Source: Afipia sp. OHSU_II-C1
GTDB lineage: Bacteria > Pseudomonadota > Alphaproteobacteria > Rhizobiales > Xanthobacteraceae
Direction of reading: 5' to 3'
DNA: 64,000 nt
NCBI RefSeq assembly: GCF_000497575.1
Contig: NZ_APJI01000013.1
Coordinates: 1-64,000, forward strand
The translations under genes were made by a program, and so were the position numbers. Of this stretch, positions 17,188 through 25,388 are shown one piece after another. The notes below the pieces were generated by a model. The model did not search any database. It was not told the origin of the DNA and saw only the letters and a program-made list of their open reading frames with translations. How positions within the stretch are numbered: the stretch's first letter is position 1; the number at the start of each line of letters is the position of its first letter.

Positions 17188-17430
17188 CGCGGGGGAAGCC
17201 GTGGCCGACTGGTCACGGCTCTTCGACGGCGCCTGATCGATTCATAAATAGGAACGGGAGGTGCACGAACTGCGCGCCATGCGCCAGCGCGAAAGGAGAC
17301 TATTGCCCGGGCTTAGCGTTGTTTGATCGTCCGGCGGCTGAAGAAAAAGACGAAATCCCGCCGCAGATGCGGGACGCAAAAATGGAAACGTCATTTCGGC
17401 GCTCTGTGCGCCTGATCCCAGGAGGATCTT

Positions 17431-18645
17431 ATGTTTCGGACGGGACTTCGATCAACGGGTGTTTTGGTAAGCGTTCTCTTGGCGGGTTTGTCATCAAGCG
17501 CGGTGAGTGCGGGCGATCAGCCTGGCGTTACAACGAAAGAGATCACTGTCGGATCCACTTTTCCATTCAGCGGTCCAGCGTCTTCACTTGGAAATGTCGG
17601 TAAAGCGTTTATGGGTTATATCGATCTCATCAACGACCGGGGCGGCGTGAACGGCCGGAAGATCAAGCTCGTGGCGCTGGATGATGCCTACACGCCGAGC
17701 AAGTCGGTTGAACAAACTCGCAAGCTAGTCGAGAGCGATGAAGTCGCACTGTTGTTCAGTCCGCTGGGTACGGCAAGTCTTTCCGCGACGGTCAAGTACG
17801 TCAACATGAAGAAGGTGCCGCAGCTTTTCATTGTGACGGGCGGAAATAAGTTCACAAATTACGCTGAGTATCCTTACACCACAACTGGTCTGCCTAGCTT
17901 CGACACCGAGGGTAAGGTCTACGTGAAGTACATCAGCCAGAAGCTGCCGGGGGCGCGCATCGCTATTCTGTATCAGAACGACGATATGGGAAAAGATCTG
18001 GTCTCGGCATTCAAGTCTTATCTGAAAGACGATTTCGATAAATTGGTGACAGCAAAGGCTTACGAGACCACCGATCCCACCGTAGATTCTCAGATCGTAA
18101 GCCTAAAAAGCTCCGGGGCTCAGGCCTTGTTCATTGGCGGAACGCCCAAATTCACGGCACAGGCTCTGCGGAAAGCCGGAGAAATCGGCTGGAAGCCGCT
18201 TACGCTCGTCAACTATCCGTCGAGCTCGATCGCAGGCACGCTTGCGCCGGCGGGCATTGAGAATTCAACGGGCGTCATATCCGGAACGTTCCAGAAAGAT
18301 GCGACAGATCCACGCTGGGCGGACGACAGCGCCACAAAGGAATATCGCGCATTTCTTTCGAAATATCTGCCGACGGGAGATGTGGGTGAAGCCGCATATA
18401 CCCTTGGAGCTATTCAGGGGCAAATCCTCGAGCAGATTCTAAAGCAGTGCGGTAACGATCTTTCCCGCGAGAATATCATCAAGCAGGCTTTGAGCTTGAA
18501 GGATTTCGCGCCGGGGATGGCCGCGCCGGGCATCACTATCAACACCAGCCCGACCAACCATCAGGCGTGGACTTCGCTCCAGTTGCAGCGATTTACCGGC
18601 AAGAACTGGGAGCCGATCGGTAGCCTCATCAGCGCTGCTGATTGA
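17431..18645 (+). CDS. Branched-chain-type ABC transporter substrate-binding protein
   Basis: 404-residue periplasmic binding protein (Peripla_BP_6/LivJ type). A signal peptide is visible at residues 1-28 (FRTGLRSTGVLVSVLLAGLS with cleavage after SAVSAG). The mature start GVTTKEITVGSTFPFSGPAS is typical, as are GGVNGRKIKLVALDDAYTPS and IAILYQNDDMGKDL. AGGAGG precedes the start by 6 nt. No permease or ATPase gene lies beside it; it may serve the liv importer at 1-3063. Genes around it suggest a carboxylate ligand. Confidence 0.93.
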   Translation: MFRTGLRSTGVLVSVLLAGLSSSAVSAGDQPGVTTKEITVGSTFPFSGPASSLGNVGKAFMGYIDLINDRGGVNGRKIKLVALDDAYTPSKSVEQTRKLVESDEVALLFSPLGTASLSATVKYVNMKKVPQLFIVTGGNKFTNYAEYPYTTTGLPSFDTEGKVYVKYISQKLPGARIAILYQNDDMGKDLVSAFKSYLKDDFDKLVTAKAYETTDPTVDSQIVSLKSSGAQALFIGGTPKFTAQALRKAGEIGWKPLTLVNYPSSSIAGTLAPAGIENSTGVISGTFQKDATDPRWADDSATKEYRAFLSKYLPTGDVGEAAYTLGAIQGQILEQILKQCGNDLSRENIIKQALSLKDFAPGMAAPGITINTSPTNHQAWTSLQLQRFTGKNWEPIGSLISAAD

Positions 18646-18734
18646 CATGTGAATCAACACCGGGGCTCGCAAGCGCCCGGCGATTTGTACAATAGCACCG
18701 GCGCATTGCACCGGGTTTCAGCAAGGAGAAGAGT

Positions 18735-19661
18735 GTGCGGATATTGGTGATCGGAGCGGGAGCGCTCGGTGGGTACTTCGGTACAAGGCTGTTGGCTGCA
18801 GGCCGTGACGTTACGTTTCTTGTCAGGCCGAAGCGCGCTGCCGCGCTCGCGAAAGGCGGCCTTACCGTCAAAAGCAAGCTCGGCGATCTTCATTTACCTG
18901 CACCGCCGACCGTTACGGCCGACAGGCTGAGCCAGCCATTCGATATTATCATCCTGAGCTGCAAGGCCTACGATCTCGACGAGGCGATGCAGTCGTTTGC
19001 TCCCGCAGTTGGCAAGGACACTATAATCATTCCACTGTTGAACGGTCTGCGGCATGTTGATTTGCTGACCGCGCGGTTTGGCGCGGAAAAGGTTTTTGGC
19101 GGTCAGTGTGCGATCTCGGCGACTCTTTCTCCTGGGGGTGAGATACTTCATCTTAACGACCTGCACACGCTGACCTTTGGTCCACAATCGAAGGAACCCA
19201 AGAAATACGCTGAAATTGCCAAGACGCTTTCGGACGCCGGCTTTGTCGCGCAGCCCAGCGATAACATCATGCAGGAGATGTGGGAGAAATGGGTTTTCAT
19301 CGCCACCGGGGCGGGCTCCACATGCCTGATGCGTGCGTCTGTGGGCGACATGGTCAATGCAGATGCGACCGATCTTGTGCTCGCGCTCTTTGAGGAATGC
19401 ACAGCGATTGCCGTCAAGAAGGGATTTGAGCCACGTCCGGCCTTTGTCGAATGGGCCCGCACGGCGTTTACGACACGCGGCTCGCCGCTAATGGCGTCCA
19501 TGCTACGTGATATCGAGAAGGGGGCACCGACCGAGGGCGATCATATTTTGGGGGATATGCTTAGCCGCGGAGGAGTAGCTGCTCCGCGTTCGTTTCTTGG
19601 CGCGGCTTATGCACATGTGAAAGCTTATGAGGCGCGGCGTGCCAGGGAAACGGCCGCATAA
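18735..19661 (+). CDS. Ketopantoate reductase-family (ApbA/PanE-like) dehydrogenase
   Basis: 308 residues with a GTG start at 18735 after AAGGAGAAGA. N-terminal Rossmann motif RILVIGAGALGGYFGTRL, then SCKAYDLDEA, LLNGLRH and the C-terminal PanE domain with KWVFIATGAGSTCLMR and ASMLRDIEKGAPTEGDHI. Reduces a 2-keto acid with NADPH. Its place between a binding protein and two FMN hydroxyacid oxidases points to catabolic 2-hydroxy acid interconversion rather than pantothenate synthesis. The next gene begins 2 bases after its stop. Confidence 0.88.
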   Translation: MRILVIGAGALGGYFGTRLLAAGRDVTFLVRPKRAAALAKGGLTVKSKLGDLHLPAPPTVTADRLSQPFDIIILSCKAYDLDEAMQSFAPAVGKDTIIIPLLNGLRHVDLLTARFGAEKVFGGQCAISATLSPGGEILHLNDLHTLTFGPQSKEPKKYAEIAKTLSDAGFVAQPSDNIMQEMWEKWVFIATGAGSTCLMRASVGDMVNADATDLVLALFEECTAIAVKKGFEPRPAFVEWARTAFTTRGSPLMASMLRDIEKGAPTEGDHILGDMLSRGGVAAPRSFLGAAYAHVKAYEARRARETAA

Positions 19662-19663
19662 TC

Positions 19664-20830
19664 ATGGCCTTTACCAATGTACAGGACTTTCGCGAGGTTG
19701 CGCGGCGCAAGATACCGCGTTCGATTTTCGAGTACGGTGATGGTGGCTCCTATGACGAGATGACATTGCGGGCCAACCGGCGCGATCTAGAAAGCCTGCG
19801 CCTCAGTCAGCGCGTTATGGTCGACATGTCCCGTCGCTCGATAAAAACCCGGATCGTTGGCAGCGATGTGAGTTTACCTCTGATCATTGCGCCGACGGGT
19901 CTTGGCGGTCTGTTTTACGCGGACGGCGAAATACACGGAGCGCGCGCCGCAGAGAATGCGGGAATTCCGTTCTGCCTGAGCACAATGTCGATATGCTCGA
20001 TCGAGGATGTGCGGGCGGCGGTAAAAACGCCGTTCTGGTTTCAACTCTATGTCATGCGCGACCGCGGATTTACGCGGTCGCTTGTTGAGCGTGCGGTCGC
20101 GGCGAAATGCTCGGCGCTCGTACTGACGGTTGACTTGCAAGTCGGCGGCCAGCGGCATCGCGACATCAAAAATGGCCTCAGCATTCCGCCAAGACTGACC
20201 TTCGCAAACGCATTCGATATCGCCTCGAAGCCGAGATGGGCGCTGGGCGTCCTGGCTGGACGGCGGCGGTCATTTGGCAATCTGGAGGGCGCCCCAGCGG
20301 CCGAGGAAGGGCTGGCCTCCCTTGCGCATTGGGTCGGCGGCCAGTTCGATCCGTCTCTCACTTGGGATGACGTCGATTGGGTTCGGAGTATCTGGCCGGG
20401 AAAACTTGTCATCAAAGGACTACTCGATGAACGCGATGCGAGAGAGGCGGTGGAGCGCGGAGCCGATGCCATCGTGGTTTCGAATCACGGGGGCCGGCAA
20501 TTGGATGGCGCGAGTTCATCCATCGCAGCTTTGCCCGCGATCGCTGATGCGGTCGGAGGCGCGACCGAAGTCCTGTTCGATGGAGGCGTTCGCTCCGGGC
20601 AAGATGTTTTAAAAGCTCTGGCCTTGGGAGCCAAGGCATGCATGATCGGAAGGGCCTATCTTTATGCTCTTGCGTCGGGAGGGCAGAGGCGGGTCGAGGA
20701 AATGCTTGGCATTCTCGGCAAGGAGTTGGACACCTCGATGGCTTTGACCGGCGTCCACGACGTGAAGACAGTTTCTCCCGAAACCCTTCTTCGCCGGAGT
20801 GACGGTTCGCTCGTGGGCCATGATCACTGA
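19664..20830 (+). CDS. FMN-dependent alpha-hydroxy acid dehydrogenase
   Basis: 388 residues of the LldD/glycolate oxidase/mandelate dehydrogenase family. Visible: APTGLGGLFYADGE, FQLYVMRDRGF, LVLTVDLQVGGQRHRD, the active-site His-Gly-Gly-Arg in VVSNHGGRQLDGA and the FMN-phosphate site FDGGVRSGQDVLKALALGA. It oxidises an L-2-hydroxy acid to the 2-keto acid and passes electrons to quinone or O2. Starts 2 bases after the ketopantoate-reductase-like gene, so transcripts are shared. Substrate not assignable. Confidence 0.92.
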   Translation: MAFTNVQDFREVARRKIPRSIFEYGDGGSYDEMTLRANRRDLESLRLSQRVMVDMSRRSIKTRIVGSDVSLPLIIAPTGLGGLFYADGEIHGARAAENAGIPFCLSTMSICSIEDVRAAVKTPFWFQLYVMRDRGFTRSLVERAVAAKCSALVLTVDLQVGGQRHRDIKNGLSIPPRLTFANAFDIASKPRWALGVLAGRRRSFGNLEGAPAAEEGLASLAHWVGGQFDPSLTWDDVDWVRSIWPGKLVIKGLLDERDAREAVERGADAIVVSNHGGRQLDGASSSIAALPAIADAVGGATEVLFDGGVRSGQDVLKALALGAKACMIGRAYLYALASGGQRRVEEMLGILGKELDTSMALTGVHDVKTVSPETLLRRSDGSLVGHDH

Positions 20831-22059
20831 TTGTCCGAGACACGCGTTGCGCGCTCGCCCTTAATCATCAAAATGCTGGAGAGTACTTTGGCTCACTACG
20901 GCGAGTACCAAACCGAAATATACGGCGCTGGCCTTAGCGGACGGCTGCCAAAACTTCCGGTTAATTTCAGCGAACTTGAAGCACGAGCCCACGCGGCCAT
21001 GCCGCCAAGTGTTGTGTCTTACGTTGCGGGCGGCTGCGGCAACGAGCATACTCAAAATCTCAACGTCACCGCTTTTGAGCGATGGGGGCTAATGCCCCGG
21101 ATGTTCGTCGGCGCTGCCAAACGTGACATGTCCATCAATCTGTTTGGGATGTTGCTTCCGACACCTTTGTTCATGAGTCCAATCGGCGTCATCGGTATCT
21201 GCGCGCAAGACGGCCGGGGAGATATCGCGACCGCCCGCGCTGCCCGAGCGATCGGTGTGCCTATGGTTGCATCGACACTGAGTGAAACTCCATTGGAGCA
21301 AGTTGCTTCTGAATTTGGCGATACACCCGGTTTTTTCAGCTCTATACGCCGACAAACCGGGCGGTTGCCGAAAGTCTTGTGCACCGCGCCGAGGCCGCAG
21401 GCTTCAAGGGAATTGTGGTAACTCTCGATACGTGGGTTACAGGATGGCGTCCGCGCGACCTTAAGCAGGCGAACTTTCCGCAGCTGAGGGGCTATTGTCT
21501 CGCCAATTACGTTTCGGACCCGGTGTTCCGAAGCCTGCTCGCCAAGCCTCCGGAGCAGGACCCGAGCGCTGCCGTCATGCAATGGGCGAAAATTTTCGGT
21601 AATCCATTGACATGGGACGATCTGCCCTGGCTCCGGTCTTTGACAAAGCTTCCTTTGATTGTGAAAGGCATTTGTCATCCTGACGACGCGAGGCGTGCAA
21701 TCGACGGTGGTGTCGACGGCATTTACTGTTCAAATCACGGCGGACGGCAGGCCAATGGCGGTCTTGCCGCGATTGATCTACTGCCCGGCGTTGTCAAAGC
21801 GTCAGGTAATGCACCGGTCTTGTTTGACTCAGGTGTGCGCTCCGGCACGGATGTCATCAAAGCGCTGGCATTGGGTGCTGCAGCAGTCGGCATTGGCCGG
21901 CCATATGCCTACGGGCTGGCTCTCGATGGCGTGGACGGCATCGTTCACGTCTTGAAATGCATCCTTGCCGAGGCGGACCTCTTGATGGCGGTGGATGGCT
22001 ATCCAACACTTGCCGATCTACAACCGGCGTCATTGATAATGTCTGCGCCGGGGCGCTAA
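20831..22059 (+). pseudogene. Lactate 2-monooxygenase-like FMN hydroxyacid oxidase, frameshifted
   Basis: A second hydroxyacid oxidase directly after the first. The first part (20831-about 21336; start may be TTG 20831 or ATG 20873) has YGEYQTEIYGAGLSGRLPKL and the lactate-monooxygenase-like AAMPPSVVSYVAGGCGNE. At the six-T run 21331-21336 the frame must shift by one base: the expected [12 protein letters not shown] is broken, the original frame ending in a stop at 21419-21421 and the rest continuing in another frame to 22059 with [32 protein letters not shown] and [21 protein letters not shown] missing T (seven to six) is the simplest cause. Either a recent inactivation or a homopolymer sequencing error; all catalytic motifs are otherwise intact. 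Confidence 0.85.
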
Positions 22060-22126
22060 CCCTCTTGGGTCGAAATAATTGATGGGCGACGCGTAGACAA
22101 GGTCGTCAACTCGGAAATGAATCCAC

Positions 22127-22981
22127 ATGACTTCTCATCGTTATGCTGAGCTGAGCCAGATCCGCATGCACTATCTTGAGGCGGGGCGTGGAAGCGACGT
22201 TGTGCTTTTGCTTCATGGCTGGCCACACACGTCGCATGCGTGGCGGCATGTCATCCCTAAGTTTGAAAGCCGCCATCGCGTGTTAGCGCCCGACATGCGG
22301 GGGCTTGGGGATAGTTCTCGACCAGCGGCGGGATACGATATCAAGAGTGTTGCTAGCGATATCATCGAGCTGCTCGACCAGCTCGGGATCGAACGTTTTT
22401 CAATTGTTGGGCATGACTGGGGAGGGCCGGTCGCCTTCGCTGTATGTTTGCTCGCGCGCCTTCGTGTGCGGCGGTTCGCAGTTATCGACGTTGTTCTCCC
22501 TGGAGACGGGCGCGCCGCCGGGGGCAATCAGGGCGGTTTGCGATGGCATCATGCTTTTCATCGGACCCCCGATTTGCCTGAAGCGCTGACCGCGGGCAGA
22601 GAGGCCGCGTATTTGAATTGGTTCTATCAGGAGTATAGCGAACGTGCAGGCGCTGTCGGAGCGGACGATCTCGCTGAGTATGTGCGGACTTACTCGCAGC
22701 CAGGCGCCATGCGAGCAGGCTTCGAATATTATCGATCGGTCGAACAGTCCAACGCATTCGCATCGCAAATGATTGCTAAACACGGCAAGCTGCGGATACC
22801 AACGCTAACCGTTAGTGGCGGCGCCGGTCGAGGGAGGGGGCCGGAGGTAGCGGAAAGCGTGAGCCTTGTTGCCCAAAACGTAACATCTCACATTATCGCC
22901 GATTGCGGTCATCTCGTGCCGGAAGAAGCACCCGATGAATTGAGCGAAGTGCTTGTGCCGTTCCTTGGCGGTTCGCAATAG
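22127..22981 (+). CDS. Alpha/beta hydrolase, epoxide hydrolase-like
   Basis: 284 residues. Oxyanion motif H30-G-W-P, nucleophile D97 in GHDWGG and a C-terminal His at about 262 in ADCGHLVPEEAPDEL. The nucleophile is Asp followed by Trp, as in epoxide hydrolases and haloacetate dehalogenases. The segment where the acid of the triad is expected reads TVSGGAGRGRG, without an Asp or Glu at the usual place; an acid from another strand may replace it. It closes the 17.4-23.0 kb block and is followed by a hairpin at 22994-23018. Substrate unknown. Confidence 0.85.
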   Translation: MTSHRYAELSQIRMHYLEAGRGSDVVLLLHGWPHTSHAWRHVIPKFESRHRVLAPDMRGLGDSSRPAAGYDIKSVASDIIELLDQLGIERFSIVGHDWGGPVAFAVCLLARLRVRRFAVIDVVLPGDGRAAGGNQGGLRWHHAFHRTPDLPEALTAGREAAYLNWFYQEYSERAGAVGADDLAEYVRTYSQPGAMRAGFEYYRSVEQSNAFASQMIAKHGKLRIPTLTVSGGAGRGRGPEVAESVSLVAQNVTSHIIADCGHLVPEEAPDELSEVLVPFLGGSQ

Positions 22982-22993
22982 GTGGCCTTAAGG

Positions 22994-23018
22994 AGCGGCC
23001 TCACCGTGCGCGGCCGCT
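22994..23018 (+). terminator. Hairpin after the alpha/beta hydrolase gene
   Basis: Perfect 7-bp stem AGCGGCC / GGCCGCT with an 11-base loop, 13 bases after the stop codon. There is no T run after it, so it would be an inefficient or Rho-assisted terminator or only an mRNA-stabilising structure. Confidence 0.4.
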
Positions 23019-23090
23019 GTACCGCGGAGTTGGGCCCTAGAGTAACTATTTGAACTAAAGAAGCGGTAGCAACCAACGGCACTTCGAAAA

Positions 23091-23260
23091 TCCCTGTTAT
23101 CCCTGCAAGAATTCCCTGATCTCTAAGATTTATTCCCTGTTCGTTTGTCTAGGGAATTTCCCAAAAATCAATACGGTACAGCGGTTTCTGCTCTAAAAGT
23201 CGCCCGCTCGAGCCGGAAAATCGCAGATTTCCCTGTAAAATTCCCTGTTAGCAGGGAGTT
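23091..23260. repeat. Non-coding region with clustered TCCCTG motifs
   Basis: Between two gene blocks, TCCCTG occurs at 23091, 23100, 23113, 23134, 23230 and 23242, with inverted forms (CTAGGGAA at 23150, CAGGGAG at 23252). Short ORFs here are compositionally unlike proteins. From memory, similar TTCCCTGT-rich stretches recur in intergenic DNA of Bradyrhizobium relatives, but I cannot verify it. It lies at the left edge of the defence island. The rest of 22982-23731 shows no gene that I can support. Confidence 0.5.
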
Positions 23261-23731
23261 CACCCAGAGACGGCCGCGATCGGCACTGCGTCGCCAGCCA
23301 TCCAGTCCGGATTTGAGAGATTTTCTTTCTTTGGTGAGAGAGAGGCCCGCTATTGGCGGCTTTTTAAACGCGCTGAGCTTCTATAGAGATCGGAATCGAA
23401 CCGTTTCCTTTCCAAATTGGTCAGAAAATTTCTGTCCAACCATTGCAGAATTCCCGTTTTTGTGAGTCGGGTGCAAGAGACAAAAGAATAACACTGAGTG
23501 GTAAGGCTGGGTTGGCGGGTGAGTGTGAGACTCGGGATGACGCCAAGGTTCGACGACATGGACGCAGGGTTCGCAAATAGATCTCACGCCGCCGATCATT
23601 CTTCCATCCGAAGCCAGCTCAGCGAAGCATCAGCACTGTTCACAAGTCGAAAGGGCTTGGGTGTGACAATACGCTCGTGATGCTTTGCGACACCGAGACC
23701 TTCTCGAACAGTCGCTACAACTGAGACTTTT

Positions 23732-23965
23732 CTACGTAGGCGCCGGCAGAGCCAGAAAGAACCTTTCTCTTATCATCTTTCGCAAGAAACCGGTACCGTT
23801 CTTGACAATCTGGAATATATCAAGAGCATGTGCACCGCCGTCGCCGTCTTTAGGCGGCTCAAGAAACGCATCAACGGCAATCCCTAGGGCCCGCAAGGCC
23901 CGTGCCGATTCGACTCCGGCCGCCCACACCAACTCAGTTAAACCAATGCCTAGGACCGGAGGATG
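23732..23965 (-). pseudogene. Possible truncated coding remnant at the island's left edge
   Basis: On the minus strand an open frame reads PVLGIGLTELVWAAGVESAR then ALRALGIAVDAFLEPPKDGD and ends at a stop at 23732. The composition is protein-like, unlike the plus-strand frames here, but there is no upstream start: the frame runs into the start of the TIR gene at 23963. It may be the 3' end of an older gene cut by insertion of the island. I do not recognise the family. It could be chance. Confidence 0.3.
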
Positions 23966-24892
23966 AAGGAGAGATTTGAAGGCGCCGACAACAGGCCGCA
24001 GCTTGTTGCATCACTCCGCAAGCAAGACTTTGCCGGCGGGCGGTCAGACATTGCCACCGCGCTTGCGGACGCCGGCGAACTGATTGAGTTCAAAGCCGGC
24101 GAGAACATCATCGTCCAAAACGCGGAAGATAATGAGATTTATCTGCTGATTTCTGGCGTGGTGGCCATCGTGGTCAACGGCGCTCAGGTCGCCACCCGCA
24201 CGGCAGGTCAGCATGTCGGCGAGATGGCCGCTATCGAACCGTCTCTTCCGCGTTCGGCAACTGTATCTGTGCTCGAACCGGCTGTGGTTCTGAGACTTTC
24301 AAGCGCCACTTTCTTGAGAGTTGGCGAAGCTTATCCTCAGATCTTTTTGCCAATCGCGCAGGAGCTGTCGAAAAGACTGCATCAGCGCAACAAGACAATC
24401 TATCCACCGAATGAAGCTCCCAAGCTGTTCGTGGTCTCATCCTCGGAAGCGCTTCCCGTTGCGAACGCTTTACGGTCAGGGCTTGAGAAAGACGTGTTCA
24501 GCACTGTGTGGAATGAGGGCGTATTCTTCGCTGGTGGCTATCCGCTTGAAGCTCTCGAGAAGCAGGTCAGCGAATCCGATTTCGCCGTTGCCATTGCCGA
24601 ACCTGATGATATTTCAGTATCGCGGGGAACACGCGCGCCTACGGTTCGCGACAACGTTCTGTTCGAGCTGGGCCTGTTCATGGGAAAGCTCACCCGCTAT
24701 CGCACGATCTTGGTTCACCCCAAGGTCAAGGACCTCAAACTCCCTTCGGATTTGCACGGGCTCACATTGATCCCGTATGAGGCGGGGGATGTCAGCACGG
24801 TTGACGCGCGTATCACTCCAGCGTGCGACGCCGTTCGCGCGCTCGTAAAGCGGCTCGGAGTGCGCACCTTCACGATCGGAAAAGATCGGTAA
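23963..24892 (+). CDS. pycTIR: Cyclic-nucleotide-binding domain + TIR effector (PycTIR-like)
   Basis: 309-residue predicted defence effector. Residues about 30-140 are a Crp/cNMP-binding domain: FKAGENIIVQN, the phosphate-binding cassette HVGEMAAIEPSLPRSATV (84-101, with E87 and R97). Residues about 153-300 are a TIR-like domain of the CAP12/Pycsar class: KLFVVSSSEALPVANALRSG, DFAVAIAEPDD, and TVRDNVLFELGLFMGKLTRY with the putative NADase Glu at E235. In Pycsar, cUMP or cCMP binding activates such a protein to destroy NAD+ and abort infection. The GGAGG site lies directly against the ATG, an unusual spacing. Its last 23 bases overlap the convergent JAB gene. Start is the only ATG available. 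Confidence 0.88.
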   Translation: MKERFEGADNRPQLVASLRKQDFAGGRSDIATALADAGELIEFKAGENIIVQNAEDNEIYLLISGVVAIVVNGAQVATRTAGQHVGEMAAIEPSLPRSATVSVLEPAVVLRLSSATFLRVGEAYPQIFLPIAQELSKRLHQRNKTIYPPNEAPKLFVVSSSEALPVANALRSGLEKDVFSTVWNEGVFFAGGYPLEALEKQVSESDFAVAIAEPDDISVSRGTRAPTVRDNVLFELGLFMGKLTRYRTILVHPKVKDLKLPSDLHGLTLIPYEAGDVSTVDARITPACDAVRALVKRLGVRTFTIGKDR

Positions 24893-25388
24893 CCCACTGT
24901 ATCAAGCCGCGCTTCTTCGGCAGCTCTCCTTCGATTTGCACATCGATTTCGATCGGGTCTCCGCTTGCACGGTATGCTGTTGCTGACAGCTTGAGCATCG
25001 ATCGCGGTGCCAAAGTTGCGATAATGAGGATCGCAAAGTTCACGCCGACCGTCGGGTCGGAAACGATCTGGCGCATCGTCGCATGATCTTCTCCGCTCGG
25101 GAACGGTTCGAATGATGGATGCGAGTGCCATTCACCAATGTAATTGAAACGCTGGTAGTCATTACCGACGCGCTCGAAGAACTTTTCCAAAAACACCTTG
25201 CTTTGCTTTTCGTCGCGAACGAAATGCACCGCTGTGCCACCGGTATGCTGCACCGAAAGATCGACAATTCGAAAAATCGATCGCTCGACGTGCTCTCCGA
25301 CCAACACGCCGCCGATTTCCTTGCGACCGCCACGACGTAGCTCCGGCTGAAGGCGTAGGATCAGTTCGGCCGGTATAAGCAACTTCAT
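24870..25388 (-). CDS. cap3: JAB/JAMM metallopeptidase (Cap3-like)
   Basis: 172-residue isopeptidase-like protein with a complete JAMM zinc site: E24 in KEIGGVLVGE, H88 and H90 in GEWHSHP, S98 and D101 in PFPSGED. In type II CBASS the JAB protein Cap3 removes the cyclic-nucleotide synthase from targets to which Cap2 has linked it. The start overlaps the stop of the E2-E1 gene by 4 nt (ATGA), so the genes are coupled, and this is the last gene of the minus-strand operon cyclase, E2-E1, JAB. Tail-to-tail overlap of 23 nt with the TIR gene. Confidence 0.92.
   Translation of the reverse strand: MKLLIPAELILRLQPELRRGGRKEIGGVLVGEHVERSIFRIVDLSVQHTGGTAVHFVRDEKQSKVFLEKFFERVGNDYQRFNYIGEWHSHPSFEPFPSGEDHATMRQIVSDPTVGVNFAILIIATLAPRSMLKLSATAYRASGDPIEIDVQIEGELPKKRGLIQWVTDLFRS

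Noticed and set aside
23963-24892. Crp-type transcription factor
   Set aside because: The cNMP-binding domain is followed by a TIR-like domain, not by a helix-turn-helix.
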